Shown: positions 55,747 through 64,000 of the stretch, one piece after another
Layout of the letters: each line of letters begins with the position of its first letter
Numbering within the stretch: position 1 is the stretch's first letter
Assembly: GCA_965116355.1 (NCBI GenBank)
Contig: OZ220679.1
Coordinates: forward strand, 1 to 64,000
Direction: 5' to 3'
Length of the DNA stretch: 64,000 bases
Source of the DNA: UBA1127 sp965116355
GTDB taxonomy: Bacteria > Chloroflexota > Dehalococcoidia > Lucifugimonadales > UBA1127
Notes under the pieces: generated by a model
Databases searched by the model: none
Told to the model about the DNA's origin: nothing
Seen by the model: the letters and a program-made list of their open reading frames with translations, nothing else
Translations under genes and position numbers: made by a program

Positions 55747-56267
55747 CCTGACTCTGTCTCAGAGACGTCCCGCTATGCCGACGGCACAGAGTGTATCACC
55801 GCCTCACAGCGCAGTGATTGAGTTCCATTGAGACCTTCTTGCCCAAGGCGATAGCTTCCAGTGCCCGTCGAAAACCCGGCCACAACAAATGTGTCCTTGC
55901 CTGAACTCAAGTATGCCCACTTAGGCGAGTTCTGACCTGAAAAGCACTGAACCAAGCTTGGGAATCTCTGCTCGACGTATGTCCGAGGCAGCCCAACCAG
56001 AGTAGCCCGGCTCTAAGTGAGGATTGTGGTGTTGGAGAATTGCAGTCCCTGGGCCAAAGTGAAATGACATCTCTTTATGCGTATAGGTCCGCAGACCGTG
56101 TCCGAATCCACCAGGGTGAGTGCCCCCAACACCCTAGTCAGGACCGTTTGCGGACGAGTCCTTCTCTAGTCCAATCATAGAGCAAGGTCACTTGATTGAA
56201 CGCTGAGTAAGTCATGGGCTAGGCTTCGTTTCTGCAGGGATCCCATTCATACGGACACCGAGTCCGC
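55747..56267. other. Intergenic stretch between the glycan genes and the type I restriction locus
   Basis: No gene or RNA is seen. A small hairpin (CGGAC-ACCGA-GTCCG, 56252-56266) lies just past the hsdR stop and could be a weak terminator for that reverse-strand operon. Confidence 0.45.
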
Positions 56268-59200
56268 CTAACCGGACTCGGCCCATCCCTCGGACAGCAC
56301 CTCCGCCTGCTCCAGCACCGTCTGCGTCGCTTTCTCTTGCTTGTCCGGCGGGTAGCCGTGCTTGCGGAGGATGCGCCGGACGAGGACGCGCAACTGGGCA
56401 CGCACGGTCTCGCGCACCGTCCAGTCGATGGTGACGTTGCGGCGCACGGTGTCGACGAGCTCGCGGGCGATGTCGCCCAGCGTGTCGTCGCCGAGGACCT
56501 GGACGGCGCTGTCGTTAGTTTCGAGAGCGTCGTAGAAGGCGAGTTCGTCTTCTGAGAGGCCGAGGCGCTCGCCGCGGGCGGTGGCCTCGCGCATGTCGCG
56601 AGCGAGTTGGATGAGTTCCTCGATGACCTGTGCCGCCTCGATCGCGCGGTTCTGGTATCGCCGGAGCGACTGCTCCAGCATCTCGGCGAAGGAGCGGGCC
56701 TGCACGACGTTCTGGCGCCGGCGGGTGGCCACCTCGCCTCGGATGAGCTTTTGCAGCAGCTCCACGGCCAGATTGCGGTGAGGCATGCCCTGGACCTCGG
56801 CGAGGAAGTCCTCCGAGAGCACCGAAATGTCCGGCTTCTCCAGCCCCGCCGCCGCGAAGATGTCAACGACGCCCTCCGAGGCTACGGCGCGCGAGATGAT
56901 CTGCCGGACGGCCAGCTCAAGCTCGTCCTCGGGGCGGGCGAGGGCTTCTGCGCGCTTGGTGAGGGCGGTGCGCACGGCCTGGAAAAAGGCAACGTCGTCC
57001 CGGATGCGCCGCGCCTCGTCGTGCGTCGACGCCAGCGCGAAGGCCTGCGAGAGCTCCCGCACCGCCGTCGTGAAGCGGTCTTTGCCGTCTTCCAGCGCCA
57101 GCACGTGCTCCTGTGCCGGCGGCAGCATGGCCAGCCGCTGCTGGCCGGTGCCCGTCGCCCACCCCGACCAGTCGAAGCCGTGGAACATGGTGCAGCATAC
57201 CTCGTGCTTCTCCAGCATGACGGCGACGGCCTCGCCCTGGTCGACGGTCGCCTCGCCTTCACCGCCGCTCTCCGTGTAGGTGTGGGTGGCCTCGCGGATG
57301 TCCTGCGCCAGGCCGAGGTAGTCCACGACGAGGCCGCCGGGCTTGTCGCCGAAGACTCGGTTGACGCGGGTGATGGCCTGGAAGAGCCCGTGGCCGCGCA
57401 TGGGCTTGTCGACGTACATGGTGTGCAGGCTCGGCGCGTCGAAGCCAGTGAGCCACATGTCCCGCACCAGCACGATGCGGAATGAGTCGTCTGGGTCACG
57501 GAAGCGCTTGGCGAGGGCCTCCCGGCGCGGCTTGTTGCGGATGTGCGGCTGCCAGTCGACCGGGTCCGTGGCCGAGCCGGTCATCACCACCTTGACGGCG
57601 CCCTTCGCGTCGTCCTCGTCGTGCCACTCTGGGCGGAGGCGCACCAGCTCCCGGTAGAGGTCGATGCAAATGCGGCGGCTCATGCACACCACCATCGCCT
57701 TGCCGTGCATGGCCTCCAGCCGCTGCTCAAAGTGGGCGACGAGGTCCTCGGCGATCTGCCGGACACGCGGCGCCGCGCCAACGACCGCCTCCAGCTGCGC
57801 CCACTTGGTCTTGAGCCGCTCCCGGCGCTCGACCTCCTCGCCCTCGGTCGCGTCCTCAAAGTCCGGGTCGATGCGCGGCCGCTGCTCCTCGTCGAGGGCG
57901 AGCTTGGCCAGGCGGCTCTCGTAGTAGATGGGCACCGTCGCGCCGTCCTGCACCGAGCGCCGGATGTCGTAAACGCTGATGTAGTCGCCGAAAACGGCGC
58001 GGGTGTTGGCGTCCTGCAGCTCGATGGGCGTGCCGGTGAAGCCCACGAAGGAGGCGTTAGGCAGGGCGTCCCGCATGTGCCGCGCGAAGCCGTCGATGAA
58101 GTCGTACTGGCTGCGGTGGGCCTCGTCAGCGATGACGACGATGTTGCTGCGGTCGGACAGCATTGGGTAGGTGTCGCCGCGCTCCTCCGGGAAGAACTTC
58201 TGGATGGTGGTGAATACCACGCCGCCCGCCGCCACGGAGAGCCTGGCCCGCAGGTCCGCGCGGCTCTCCGCCTGCGAGGGCGGCTGGCGCAGCAGGTCCT
58301 GACAGCGGGAGAAGGTGGTGAAGAGCTGGTCGTCCAGGTCGTTGCGGTCCGTGAGAACGACGACCGTGGGGTTGCGCATGGCCGGCTCCCGGGCGATCGC
58401 GCCGGCGTAGACGGCCATCGTCAGGCTCTTGCCCGACCCCTGCGTGTGCCACACGACGCCGATGCGGTGGTCGCCGTGCTCCCCGCCGGGGTTGCGGCCC
58501 GACTCGTAGCGGCCCTCCGGATCGCCGATGGCGGCGCCTTCGCGCTGGAGGGCGGCGGCCCGCAGCGTCTCGTCGACGGCGGCGCGGACGGCGTGGAACT
58601 GGTGGTAGCCGGCCACCTTCTTGACCAACGGCCCGCCGTCGTCCTCGAACACGATGAAGTCGCACACCAGCGGCAGCAGGCGGTCGGGCGAGAAGACGCC
58701 CTGCACCATGACCTCCAGCTCCGACAGGGCGACCTCGGCCAGAGCCTCGCCGGTGACGGTGCGCCACGGCTTGAACCACTCGCGCCCGGCGGTCAGCGAG
58801 CCGATGCGCGCCGTCGTGCCGTCGGAGACCACCAGCAGCTCGTTCATCGAGAAGAGGGAGGGCAGCTCCGCCTTGTAGGTCTGCAGTTGCTGCCAGGCCG
58901 CCCAGACGGTGGCGTCCTCATCCAGGGGGTTCTTGAGCTCCATGACGGCCAGGGGCAGGCCGTTGACGAAGAGGACGATGTCCGGGCGGCGGGTGTGGCG
59001 GTTCTCCGTGACGGTGAACTGGTTGACAGCGAGCAGGTCGTTGCGGAGCGGGTTGTCCGAGTCAATGACCCTGGCCTGGGCGCCCTGAACGCGGCCCTCC
59101 GCGAGGAACTCCACGGTGACGCCGGCGGTGAGCATGCGATGGAAGGCGCGGTTTCGGGCCTCCAGCGACGCCCCCTCCGGCCGGGTCAGCTTGCGGTAGG

Positions 59201-59408
59201 CGTCGTCCAGCGCGTCCGGGGGCAGGCCGGGGTTCAGCCGCACGAGGGCGTCCCGCAGCCGGCGCGCCAGCACCACGTCGCCGTAGTCATCACGCTCCGG
59301 CGTCGAGCCGTCGGGTGCGATGTCCGGCCCATAGGCGACGGCCCACCCCAACTCCTGCAGCCAGGAGAGCGCGGCCTGCTCGACGGTGTCTTCATTGACG
59401 GTGGTCAT
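56268..59408 (-). CDS. hsdR: Type I restriction enzyme, R subunit
   Basis: 1046 residues, a normal HsdR length. The N-terminal nuclease domain shows RPDIVLFVNGLPLAVMELKN (Asp and E-x-K). The motor domain has Walker A HTQGSGKSLTM, the Walker B/DEAH box VIADEAHRSQ, motif III VGFTGTP and motif VI with QAITRVNR. A C-terminal helical region follows. It should translocate and cut unmodified DNA when joined to HsdM and HsdS. ATG 59408 overlaps the preceding HEPN-like gene by 4 bp. It is the last gene of the reverse-strand locus. Confidence 0.95.
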   Translation of the reverse strand: MTTVNEDTVEQAALSWLQELGWAVAYGPDIAPDGSTPERDDYGDVVLARRLRDALVRLNPGLPPDALDDAYRKLTRPEGASLEARNRAFHRMLTAGVTVEFLAEGRVQGAQARVIDSDNPLRNDLLAVNQFTVTENRHTRRPDIVLFVNGLPLAVMELKNPLDEDATVWAAWQQLQTYKAELPSLFSMNELLVVSDGTTARIGSLTAGREWFKPWRTVTGEALAEVALSELEVMVQGVFSPDRLLPLVCDFIVFEDDGGPLVKKVAGYHQFHAVRAAVDETLRAAALQREGAAIGDPEGRYESGRNPGGEHGDHRIGVVWHTQGSGKSLTMAVYAGAIAREPAMRNPTVVVLTDRNDLDDQLFTTFSRCQDLLRQPPSQAESRADLRARLSVAAGGVVFTTIQKFFPEERGDTYPMLSDRSNIVVIADEAHRSQYDFIDGFARHMRDALPNASFVGFTGTPIELQDANTRAVFGDYISVYDIRRSVQDGATVPIYYESRLAKLALDEEQRPRIDPDFEDATEGEEVERRERLKTKWAQLEAVVGAAPRVRQIAEDLVAHFEQRLEAMHGKAMVVCMSRRICIDLYRELVRLRPEWHDEDDAKGAVKVVMTGSATDPVDWQPHIRNKPRREALAKRFRDPDDSFRIVLVRDMWLTGFDAPSLHTMYVDKPMRGHGLFQAITRVNRVFGDKPGGLVVDYLGLAQDIREATHTYTESGGEGEATVDQGEAVAVMLEKHEVCCTMFHGFDWSGWATGTGQQRLAMLPPAQEHVLALEDGKDRFTTAVRELSQAFALASTHDEARRIRDDVAFFQAVRTALTKRAEALARPEDELELAVRQIISRAVASEGVVDIFAAAGLEKPDISVLSEDFLAEVQGMPHRNLAVELLQKLIRGEVATRRRQNVVQARSFAEMLEQSLRRYQNRAIEAAQVIEELIQLARDMREATARGERLGLSEDELAFYDALETNDSAVQVLGDDTLGDIARELVDTVRRNVTIDWTVRETVRAQLRVLVRRILRKHGYPPDKQEKATQTVLEQAEVLSEGWAESG

Positions 59409-60517
59409 GAAAGACTCTCGACTGCCTTGCTAGGTAGCTTCAATTCAGGCTTTTTCTTGTGACCTGACTTGGACCTGTTGGTCCAAATCTGCTCCAAGTC
59501 TTCAGAAGCTAGACACTCTTCAATCTTCTGCAGTGCCCGTTGGGAATAGCGCTTGAACGGAACCTTCCCCATCTTGAACTCCTTAAAGCAGTCCGGGTTG
59601 TCCCGCAAAGCTAGATGCTCAACCACAGCTAGGACTTTCGGCTGAGTGAGGCCGAGTTTTTCTGCTAGGCTCTTTGCTCCAAGATTGTAGAAGTCAAGCT
59701 CATTAACTCGTCGTACTGCCACGGGGAGAGCCCCCGGTGTTCCATCTTGGTTAATCTGTACCGGAGGACCTTGTGTCTTTGTCAATCTAATGGCGAGCGA
59801 TGGCCCCGTACCGTCTGAAACAATGTCCACCAAAGCAACCCCTGGAAACACGTCCTGCCAAGGCTTCTTAGAGAGTTCACGACCGATACGCCTCAACTCC
59901 CTTGGACTCGGCTGTCCACTTTCGCCTTGGATGGTAGAATCCAGAACAGTCAACGCCCTGAGCTTTGCCTCAGCCTCTAGTCTTCGCCGCTTGTTGGGGT
60001 CAAGTAGTCTCAACACTTCCGCCACTTCATGGTCAAAGACAGTCGCCAAATCAGTTGGAGCGGACGTAGATACTGGCAAAACCCTGTTGGGCAATAGTGC
60101 CGAGAGCTCTTGGCCAAACACCTGCCTAAGCAGATCTCGAAATAGTGTTACACCTGATTGGATATGAATGTACAGTTGTTGCTCCGATATATCCAACAGG
60201 TAGTGTTGAGTTGCATCGCGTAGCCCGTTGATCGTCTGAAGGCAAAGGGCTTGCTCTTCGCTGAGGAACTTAATGGCCCCATTGCTGAGTCCTCGCCTTA
60301 CACAGGTATCAAACCCAATGGTCACCGCTGCGTCTTGATCCCGGATACTGCCGCCTCTATGCACGATGGCAGCCTTAAGCAGCATCTCAAATGCATGGTC
60401 GATATGAATGAGCGCGCCAGTTACACGACCGCGGTCCTGAGGTCTGTTGAAAATCTCAATGGCGAGCAACAAAGAATCGGAGGCTTTGTCTAGCAGCAGC
60501 TTCGTTTCCCTGCGCAT
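59405..60517 (-). CDS. DUF3644/HEPN-like protein inserted in the type I operon
   Basis: 370 residues. The N-terminal helical part (LLLAIEIFNRPQ, ALIHIDHAFEMLLKAAIVH) resembles DUF3644, a HEPN-related family. A RDATQH motif (R-x4-H) follows near residue 100, the usual HEPN RNase signature. The C-terminal half has a possible helix-turn-helix (LAEKLGLTQPKVLAVVEHL) and a Lys-rich end. HEPN RNases are common effectors in defence loci and often act when a partner system fails. It is fused by overlap to hsdR and may work as an abortive-infection partner. Confidence 0.7.
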   Translation of the reverse strand: MRRETKLLLDKASDSLLLAIEIFNRPQDRGRVTGALIHIDHAFEMLLKAAIVHRGGSIRDQDAAVTIGFDTCVRRGLSNGAIKFLSEEQALCLQTINGLRDATQHYLLDISEQQLYIHIQSGVTLFRDLLRQVFGQELSALLPNRVLPVSTSAPTDLATVFDHEVAEVLRLLDPNKRRRLEAEAKLRALTVLDSTIQGESGQPSPRELRRIGRELSKKPWQDVFPGVALVDIVSDGTGPSLAIRLTKTQGPPVQINQDGTPGALPVAVRRVNELDFYNLGAKSLAEKLGLTQPKVLAVVEHLALRDNPDCFKEFKMGKVPFKRYSQRALQKIEECLASEDLEQIWTNRSKSGHKKKPELKLPSKAVESLS

Positions 60518-60561
60518 GTCCTAGACTCCCGTCCATAAAGCCCCGAAGACTCAACTGAAGC

Positions 60562-61440
60562 CTATCCTCTTATTGCTAGTTGCTTGCGGGAGAGATAGCT
60601 GGCAAATGAGGCGCAAGCACCAAACATGAACAGCGCCTCATCTTGCCCCACGTTAGCTGTTTGTTGATCCAATAAGGCGTGTCGAATGCCCTGCTCATCA
60701 TTGGTGTAACCGTAGATTCTGCTGAACCCTTCCCTTAGGGCTGGATGGTCAATTAGACCCTTGTCTTCCAATACCCTCAGCGCAGTACCAAGCGTCTTTG
60801 CCTCCGGTGCAATCACACAGGCCACGGACTCAACGGCGTGAATGCTCTCTCGGACCGCACCCGCCCAGTCGTTGTCGTTGATGCGTGCGGCCGCGTTCTG
60901 CAAGTGTTCTCGCGCTCCAACGAGCCCTGCATCCTTAAGCTGTTGTATACCATTGACCAGTACAGCACCTTCTTCGGGTGTGCTTGTGGGGTAGATTGTG
61001 GGCGGGAATGTTGTATCTAGGGTGTATGCGAGCCTGTAGTGTACGAATGCATCGGCTAAGTCTTCGGACAGCCGCTCTCCAAACACTCGTCCGTGAATCA
61101 TCTTCGAGAGTTCCCGCACCATGAAAAGCAGGAGGTCATATACCTTATTGAATCGTTGAGCCAAAATGTAGGGGCGCACTAATTCGCTAAGAGTGTTCAT
61201 CCCGTGACGGAATTCGTCCAAAGGTAACCCGAAGAAATCACTATGAACCAGACGCATGAGATCGTGCCAATGACCGCTTCTTGAGTAGGCAGGCAGTCCT
61301 GGCTCAGCAGCCTCATATAGTATGTTCCAGATTCCTGTACGGGCTTCATCGCTTATTTCCTCAGGCTTTAATTGTTGAGGCAATTGTTCATACCCGAAAG
61401 CCTGAGAGAACGACAGGCTCTTGGGGTCTAGGTTAGTCAT
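60562..61440 (-). CDS. AbiJ-like protein (AbiJ N-terminal domain 4 type)
   Basis: 292 residues. The N-terminal half (SFSQAFGYE..., EISDEARTGIWNILYE, KVYDLLLFMVREL) resembles AbiJ N-terminal domain 4 proteins. The C-terminal half (AVRESIHAVESVACVI, TLGTALRVLEDKGLIDHPAL) is the usual helical domain of this group, with a RHALL segment near the end that may be HEPN-like. AbiJ is an abortive-infection factor. It lies between hsdS and the DUF3644 gene, in the same orientation. Confidence 0.72.
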   Translation of the reverse strand: MTNLDPKSLSFSQAFGYEQLPQQLKPEEISDEARTGIWNILYEAAEPGLPAYSRSGHWHDLMRLVHSDFFGLPLDEFRHGMNTLSELVRPYILAQRFNKVYDLLLFMVRELSKMIHGRVFGERLSEDLADAFVHYRLAYTLDTTFPPTIYPTSTPEEGAVLVNGIQQLKDAGLVGAREHLQNAAARINDNDWAGAVRESIHAVESVACVIAPEAKTLGTALRVLEDKGLIDHPALREGFSRIYGYTNDEQGIRHALLDQQTANVGQDEALFMFGACASFASYLSRKQLAIRG

Positions 61441-61484
61441 GGCGGGATATCGGTTCCTTTTGATGAATTGAGAAAGGTGACTAA

Positions 61485-62813
61485 CTACATCCTCACGGGC
61501 ACTTCTCCTGATAACAACCGGGGCAGCAGCGTGTCCCGCTGTGTTGCAAGGTGACGAGCTTCAGCGACACTAACTCGTATGTGTTCATCCCATGGTAGCA
61601 CAAGCGTTTCAAAGCAGTTAATCACTTCAAGTGGCGGCACAACCACTTGCATTGACGCGAATTGCTTGCCAGTTATAGCTCCGAACACGGTGCCGGTGTG
61701 CTCATATTGCTGGAGGTCGGGTTGCATCATCCGCACCGAGTAATAAGTGAATGAGCTTGCTCCAGAACTATGGCGCAGGGCGGCAACCCCACGCCCTATG
61801 CAACTCTTCTCCCATGCCATGTTCACGTCACCCACTGGCGCTCTCACACTAACCATAGTATCGCCCGTTTCTGCAGTTCTGCTTGGAGCACTGCAGAACA
61901 CTCGGTTAGTCGGATACCGAAATCCGAAGTCACTCCGCCCCTGAAAGAATGGAAGGCCATCGCCTTGGTCGTTATAAGTGTCTCCGGGAGGCGATTGCCC
62001 CATTGTGAGGCGGTAGCACTCGCCCAACCCACGCACCTCCCACCCCTCCGGGATGTCGCCGAGGGGGGAGGGGACGAGGGTGTCAGGGAAGAGGTGGTAG
62101 TGCTCGGCCAGGAGGCCGGGGAGGGACTCGCCGGGGCGCCAGCGGCCCTCCATCTTCGCGCGGACCGGCTCGAAGTCGACGAACCAGGAGCGAAAGAGGG
62201 CGCGGGCCATCGCCTCCAGGGTCTCGGACATGCGGCGATTGATCTCGATCTTGTCGTCCAGCGAGCCCAGCACGTGCGCGATGGCGCGCTGCTCTGGGAG
62301 GGGTGGGAGGGGGATTTCAACGGTCCTCAAGTCACGGAGATTGATGACTTGTTGGACAGAACCTAATGAATGACCACCAAGAGAGGCTTGGCCAAGTGGC
62401 GCCGACAAGAAGTACTTTACATACTGTGTGTCAACGCCTTTACCTAAGCGGACCAAAGCTACTTGTCTCGCCAAATTTGCGCCTGCGAGTGTTTCAGGAA
62501 CTATCGCTACTTGGCCGGGATTCCCTACTAACGACACCAAGAGCTCGCCGCCTCGTAAAGTTGTACGACGGTATTGTTGCGATACGTCCACCGTAATGGT
62601 GCGAAGTTGTTCTACGGCGATTCTCCCATTGGCAATGTCGCCGCCTCGAACGAACAACACACCATCGGGATCCTCTTGTCCAGGCTTGACGACACCATAG
62701 GTTATCGGAGAACTAGGTTCCACGAGTTCACGGAGTGCACTCTTGGGCCATTGAACTAATTCCTGCAGTTTGCCCACTTCTGTATTGTCGGCCATTCTCA
62801 GTTCTAACCCCAT
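61485..62813 (-). CDS. hsdS: Type I restriction enzyme, S (specificity) subunit
   Basis: 442 residues with two target-recognition domains separated by conserved helical spacers (PLPEQRAIAHVLGSLDDKIE, MSETLEAMARALFRSWFVDF and a second near the end). The recognition domains begin PITYGVVKPGQE and VRGLGECYRLTMGQ. ATG 62813 is preceded by GGGGAG; the open frame extends to 62900 and ATG 62795 is also possible. HsdS sets the DNA target of the whole complex. The recognised site cannot be read from the protein. Confidence 0.92.
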   Translation of the reverse strand: MGLELRMADNTEVGKLQELVQWPKSALRELVEPSSPITYGVVKPGQEDPDGVLFVRGGDIANGRIAVEQLRTITVDVSQQYRRTTLRGGELLVSLVGNPGQVAIVPETLAGANLARQVALVRLGKGVDTQYVKYFLSAPLGQASLGGHSLGSVQQVINLRDLRTVEIPLPPLPEQRAIAHVLGSLDDKIEINRRMSETLEAMARALFRSWFVDFEPVRAKMEGRWRPGESLPGLLAEHYHLFPDTLVPSPLGDIPEGWEVRGLGECYRLTMGQSPPGDTYNDQGDGLPFFQGRSDFGFRYPTNRVFCSAPSRTAETGDTMVSVRAPVGDVNMAWEKSCIGRGVAALRHSSGASSFTYYSVRMMQPDLQQYEHTGTVFGAITGKQFASMQVVVPPLEVINCFETLVLPWDEHIRVSVAEARHLATQRDTLLPRLLSGEVPVRM

Positions 62814-62909
62814 GTCACTCCCCAAACCTATGCTTGGAGAGGTCTTTCGCAATGGCAACGTGAAGGCTGGCGGCCCCGGCCTTTTGTCGGTGCCTCCCAT
62901 TCACAGCCG

Positions 62910-63242
62910 CTATTCAGTGTACATTTCGCCGATGATGCGGCGCAGGCTTGCGGCTTCAGCGGCGGAGAGACGGGCGATGCGGCGTCCGAGACGCTGCTTG
63001 CTGATGGTGCGGATCTGGTCGACGGCGATCTCCGCGTCCTGCCCCGCGCATCGCACCTGGAGGCGGCCCCGCCAGCGCGGGTGCAGGCTGGACGTGAGCG
63101 GACAGATCACCACAGTGTCCAGGTGCCGGTTCATCTCATCCCGGCTAACGACGACAACGGGCCTGACCTTGCGAATCTCGCTGCCCACTGCCGGGTTGAG
63201 GTCCGCGATGTAGACAGCATAGCGCCTGGGGAAAACGGCCAT
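62910..63242 (-). CDS. mazF: MazF/PemK-type endoribonuclease toxin
   Basis: 110 residues, usual length. VYIADLNPAVGSEIRKVRPV and VVVSRDEMNRHLDTVVICPL are the family core, with the conserved Arg and Pro; VDQIRTISKQRL closes it. MazF cleaves RNA and is held by MazE. Its ATG overlaps the mazE stop by one base. It lies inside a type I restriction locus, between hsdM/mazE and hsdS. Confidence 0.93.
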   Translation of the reverse strand: MAVFPRRYAVYIADLNPAVGSEIRKVRPVVVVSRDEMNRHLDTVVICPLTSSLHPRWRGRLQVRCAGQDAEIAVDQIRTISKQRLGRRIARLSAAEAASLRRIIGEMYTE

Positions 63243-63496
63243 CAGTCGAGGCCGTCGGCAATGGCGGAGTCGAAGTCGCTCCAGTCCTCGGGCTCTGCGG
63301 CCATGGCGCGGTAGGTCTCCTCCCAGGACAGGCGCTGCGTCTCCCCGCCCCGCAGGACCACGCCCTCTTCCCGCTCTTCCAGGGTCAACCGGTCGTTCCA
63401 GCCGTACTTGTCCAACAGCTCCTTGGCAAGGCGGATGCCCTTGGAGTTGCCGACGGAGATCAGCTTGACTTCCCTGATGTGCGGCGCCTGGCTCAT
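63242..63496 (-). CDS. mazE: MazE-like antitoxin
   Basis: 84 residues from ATG 63496. The N terminus REVKLISVGNSKGIRLAKEL is a swapped-hairpin AbrB/MazE DNA-binding domain, and the acidic end (EPEDWSDFDSAIADGLD) would bind MazF. A palindrome just upstream (63527-63543) is a likely autoregulatory operator. Longer upstream frames (to 63811) run through hsdM in another frame and are rejected. Confidence 0.92.
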   Translation of the reverse strand: MSQAPHIREVKLISVGNSKGIRLAKELLDKYGWNDRLTLEEREEGVVLRGGETQRLSWEETYRAMAAEPEDWSDFDSAIADGLD

Positions 63497-63526
63497 GCTC
63501 TTCGCCTCCGATATGTGCAACCGAGT

Positions 63527-63543
63527 GTAATTATCGTAATTAC
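63527..63543. promoter_or_regulatory. Palindrome upstream of mazE
   Basis: GTAATTA-TCG-TAATTAC is a perfect 7-bp inverted repeat with a three-base centre, 30 bp before mazE. MazE-MazF complexes commonly bind such sites and repress their own promoter. Confidence 0.65.
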
Positions 63544-63578
63544 TTGTCGGCGCGTGTGTCAATGTTCCCTGAACGCGA

Positions 63579-64000
63579 TCACTCTCCGAATCCCAGTTTG
63601 GCCAGGTTCTCCGCGATGGCGTCGTCGAGACGGGCGGCCTCGGCCTGCTGCTCGCGCCACTGGGAAGCGAGGCGCGCCATCTTCTCCTCAAAGGGCTCGC
63701 CGTCGTCCTCCTGCGGCGCGGCGCCCACGTAGCGGCCCGGGGTGAGCACATGGCCGTGGCCTCGGATCTCCGCCATCGTCGCGCTCTTGCAGAAGCCGAG
63801 GACGTCGGCATAGTCGGGCTCGCCGCCGTCGCGCCATGCGTGGTACGTCGCGGCGACGTGGGCGATGTCCTCGGCGGAGAGATCTCGGCGCGTCCGATCG
63901 ATCATGTGCCCTAGCTTGCGGGCGTCGATGAACAGCGTCTCGCCGGAGCGAGCGCGGCGCTCGCCGTTGCGCCGGCCCTTCGACAAGAACCACAAACAGG
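63579..64000 (-). CDS. hsdM: Type I restriction enzyme, M (methyltransferase) subunit, C-terminal part
   Basis: The gene runs off the right edge; only the last about 140 residues are present. They read as the HsdM C terminus: MWFLSKGRRN, LFIDARKLGHMIDRTRRDLS, GFCKSATMAEIRGHGHVLTPG and a helical tail. HsdM is the N6-adenine methyltransferase that, with HsdS, protects host DNA. The catalytic NPPF motif lies outside the window. Confidence 0.9.
   Translation of the reverse strand, partial: CLWFLSKGRRNGERRARSGETLFIDARKLGHMIDRTRRDLSAEDIAHVAATYHAWRDGGEPDYADVLGFCKSATMAEIRGHGHVLTPGRYVGAAPQEDDGEPFEEKMARLASQWREQQAEAARLDDAIAENLAKLGFGE

Noticed and set aside
57543..59462. 639-residue open frame opposite hsdR
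   Set aside because: It is antisense to a clear type I R gene and has no recognised content.

Overview
The window is high-GC bacterial DNA. I infer a member of Chloroflexota, of the Dehalococcoidia/SAR202 kind. The grounds are the GC-rich coding, the large secreted Pro/Thr-linker and cadherin-like proteins with a dockerin-like tail, a Rieske oxygenase beside a RidA protein, and a Gram-positive-type SOS box. Nothing seen fixes the taxon. Genome upkeep and catabolic genes alternate with several defence modules and a mobile or accessory segment.

Layout. 1-6656: the end of an iron-sulfur DNA glycosylase, then a four-gene MORC/MutL-type restriction-modification operon (cytosine-5 methyltransferase, GHKL ATPase, Z1 helicase, PD-(D/E)XK nuclease). 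7040-16616: a reverse-strand MFS transporter, RidA, a frameshifted Rieske oxygenase, a small surface protein and a glycine-betaine-type ABC transporter with a duplicated, fused permease. 16886-21000: tRNA-Ser(GGA) with its terminator, a P4-type integrase and a zinc-cluster coiled-coil protein. 21232-28016: two large repetitive surface proteins. 28208-39550: two paralogous one-polypeptide GAF-PAS-kinase-receiver-winged-helix regulators, one of them a pseudokinase, plus a truncated third copy and a set of secreted or lipoprotein genes. 39665-45012: an SOS-box promoter followed by an imuB-like gene, dnaE2 and an SRAP gene, read as a DNA-damage mutagenesis and repair cassette. 45324-46866: a decayed PIN gene behind an XRE-ImmA/IrrE gene.

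47116-52078 is the most interesting stretch. Six tightly packed genes encode a thymidylate-kinase-like protein fused to a DNA base hypermodification domain, a thymidylate-synthase homologue, an unrecognised protein, two TIR-like proteins and an Nmad2 protein. I propose a thymine-hypermodification system coupled to TIR effectors. 52543-55746 holds two glycan-related genes, one an unusual GT25-sulfotransferase-GH16 fusion. From 56268 to the right edge a reverse-strand type I restriction-modification locus carries inserted HEPN/DUF3644, AbiJ-like and MazEF genes.

Four genes (Rieske oxygenase, acidic lipoprotein, PIN protein, hypermodification protein) each look interrupted by loss of one base in a run of G or C. 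This may be an assembly artefact and should be kept in mind when judging gene integrity.
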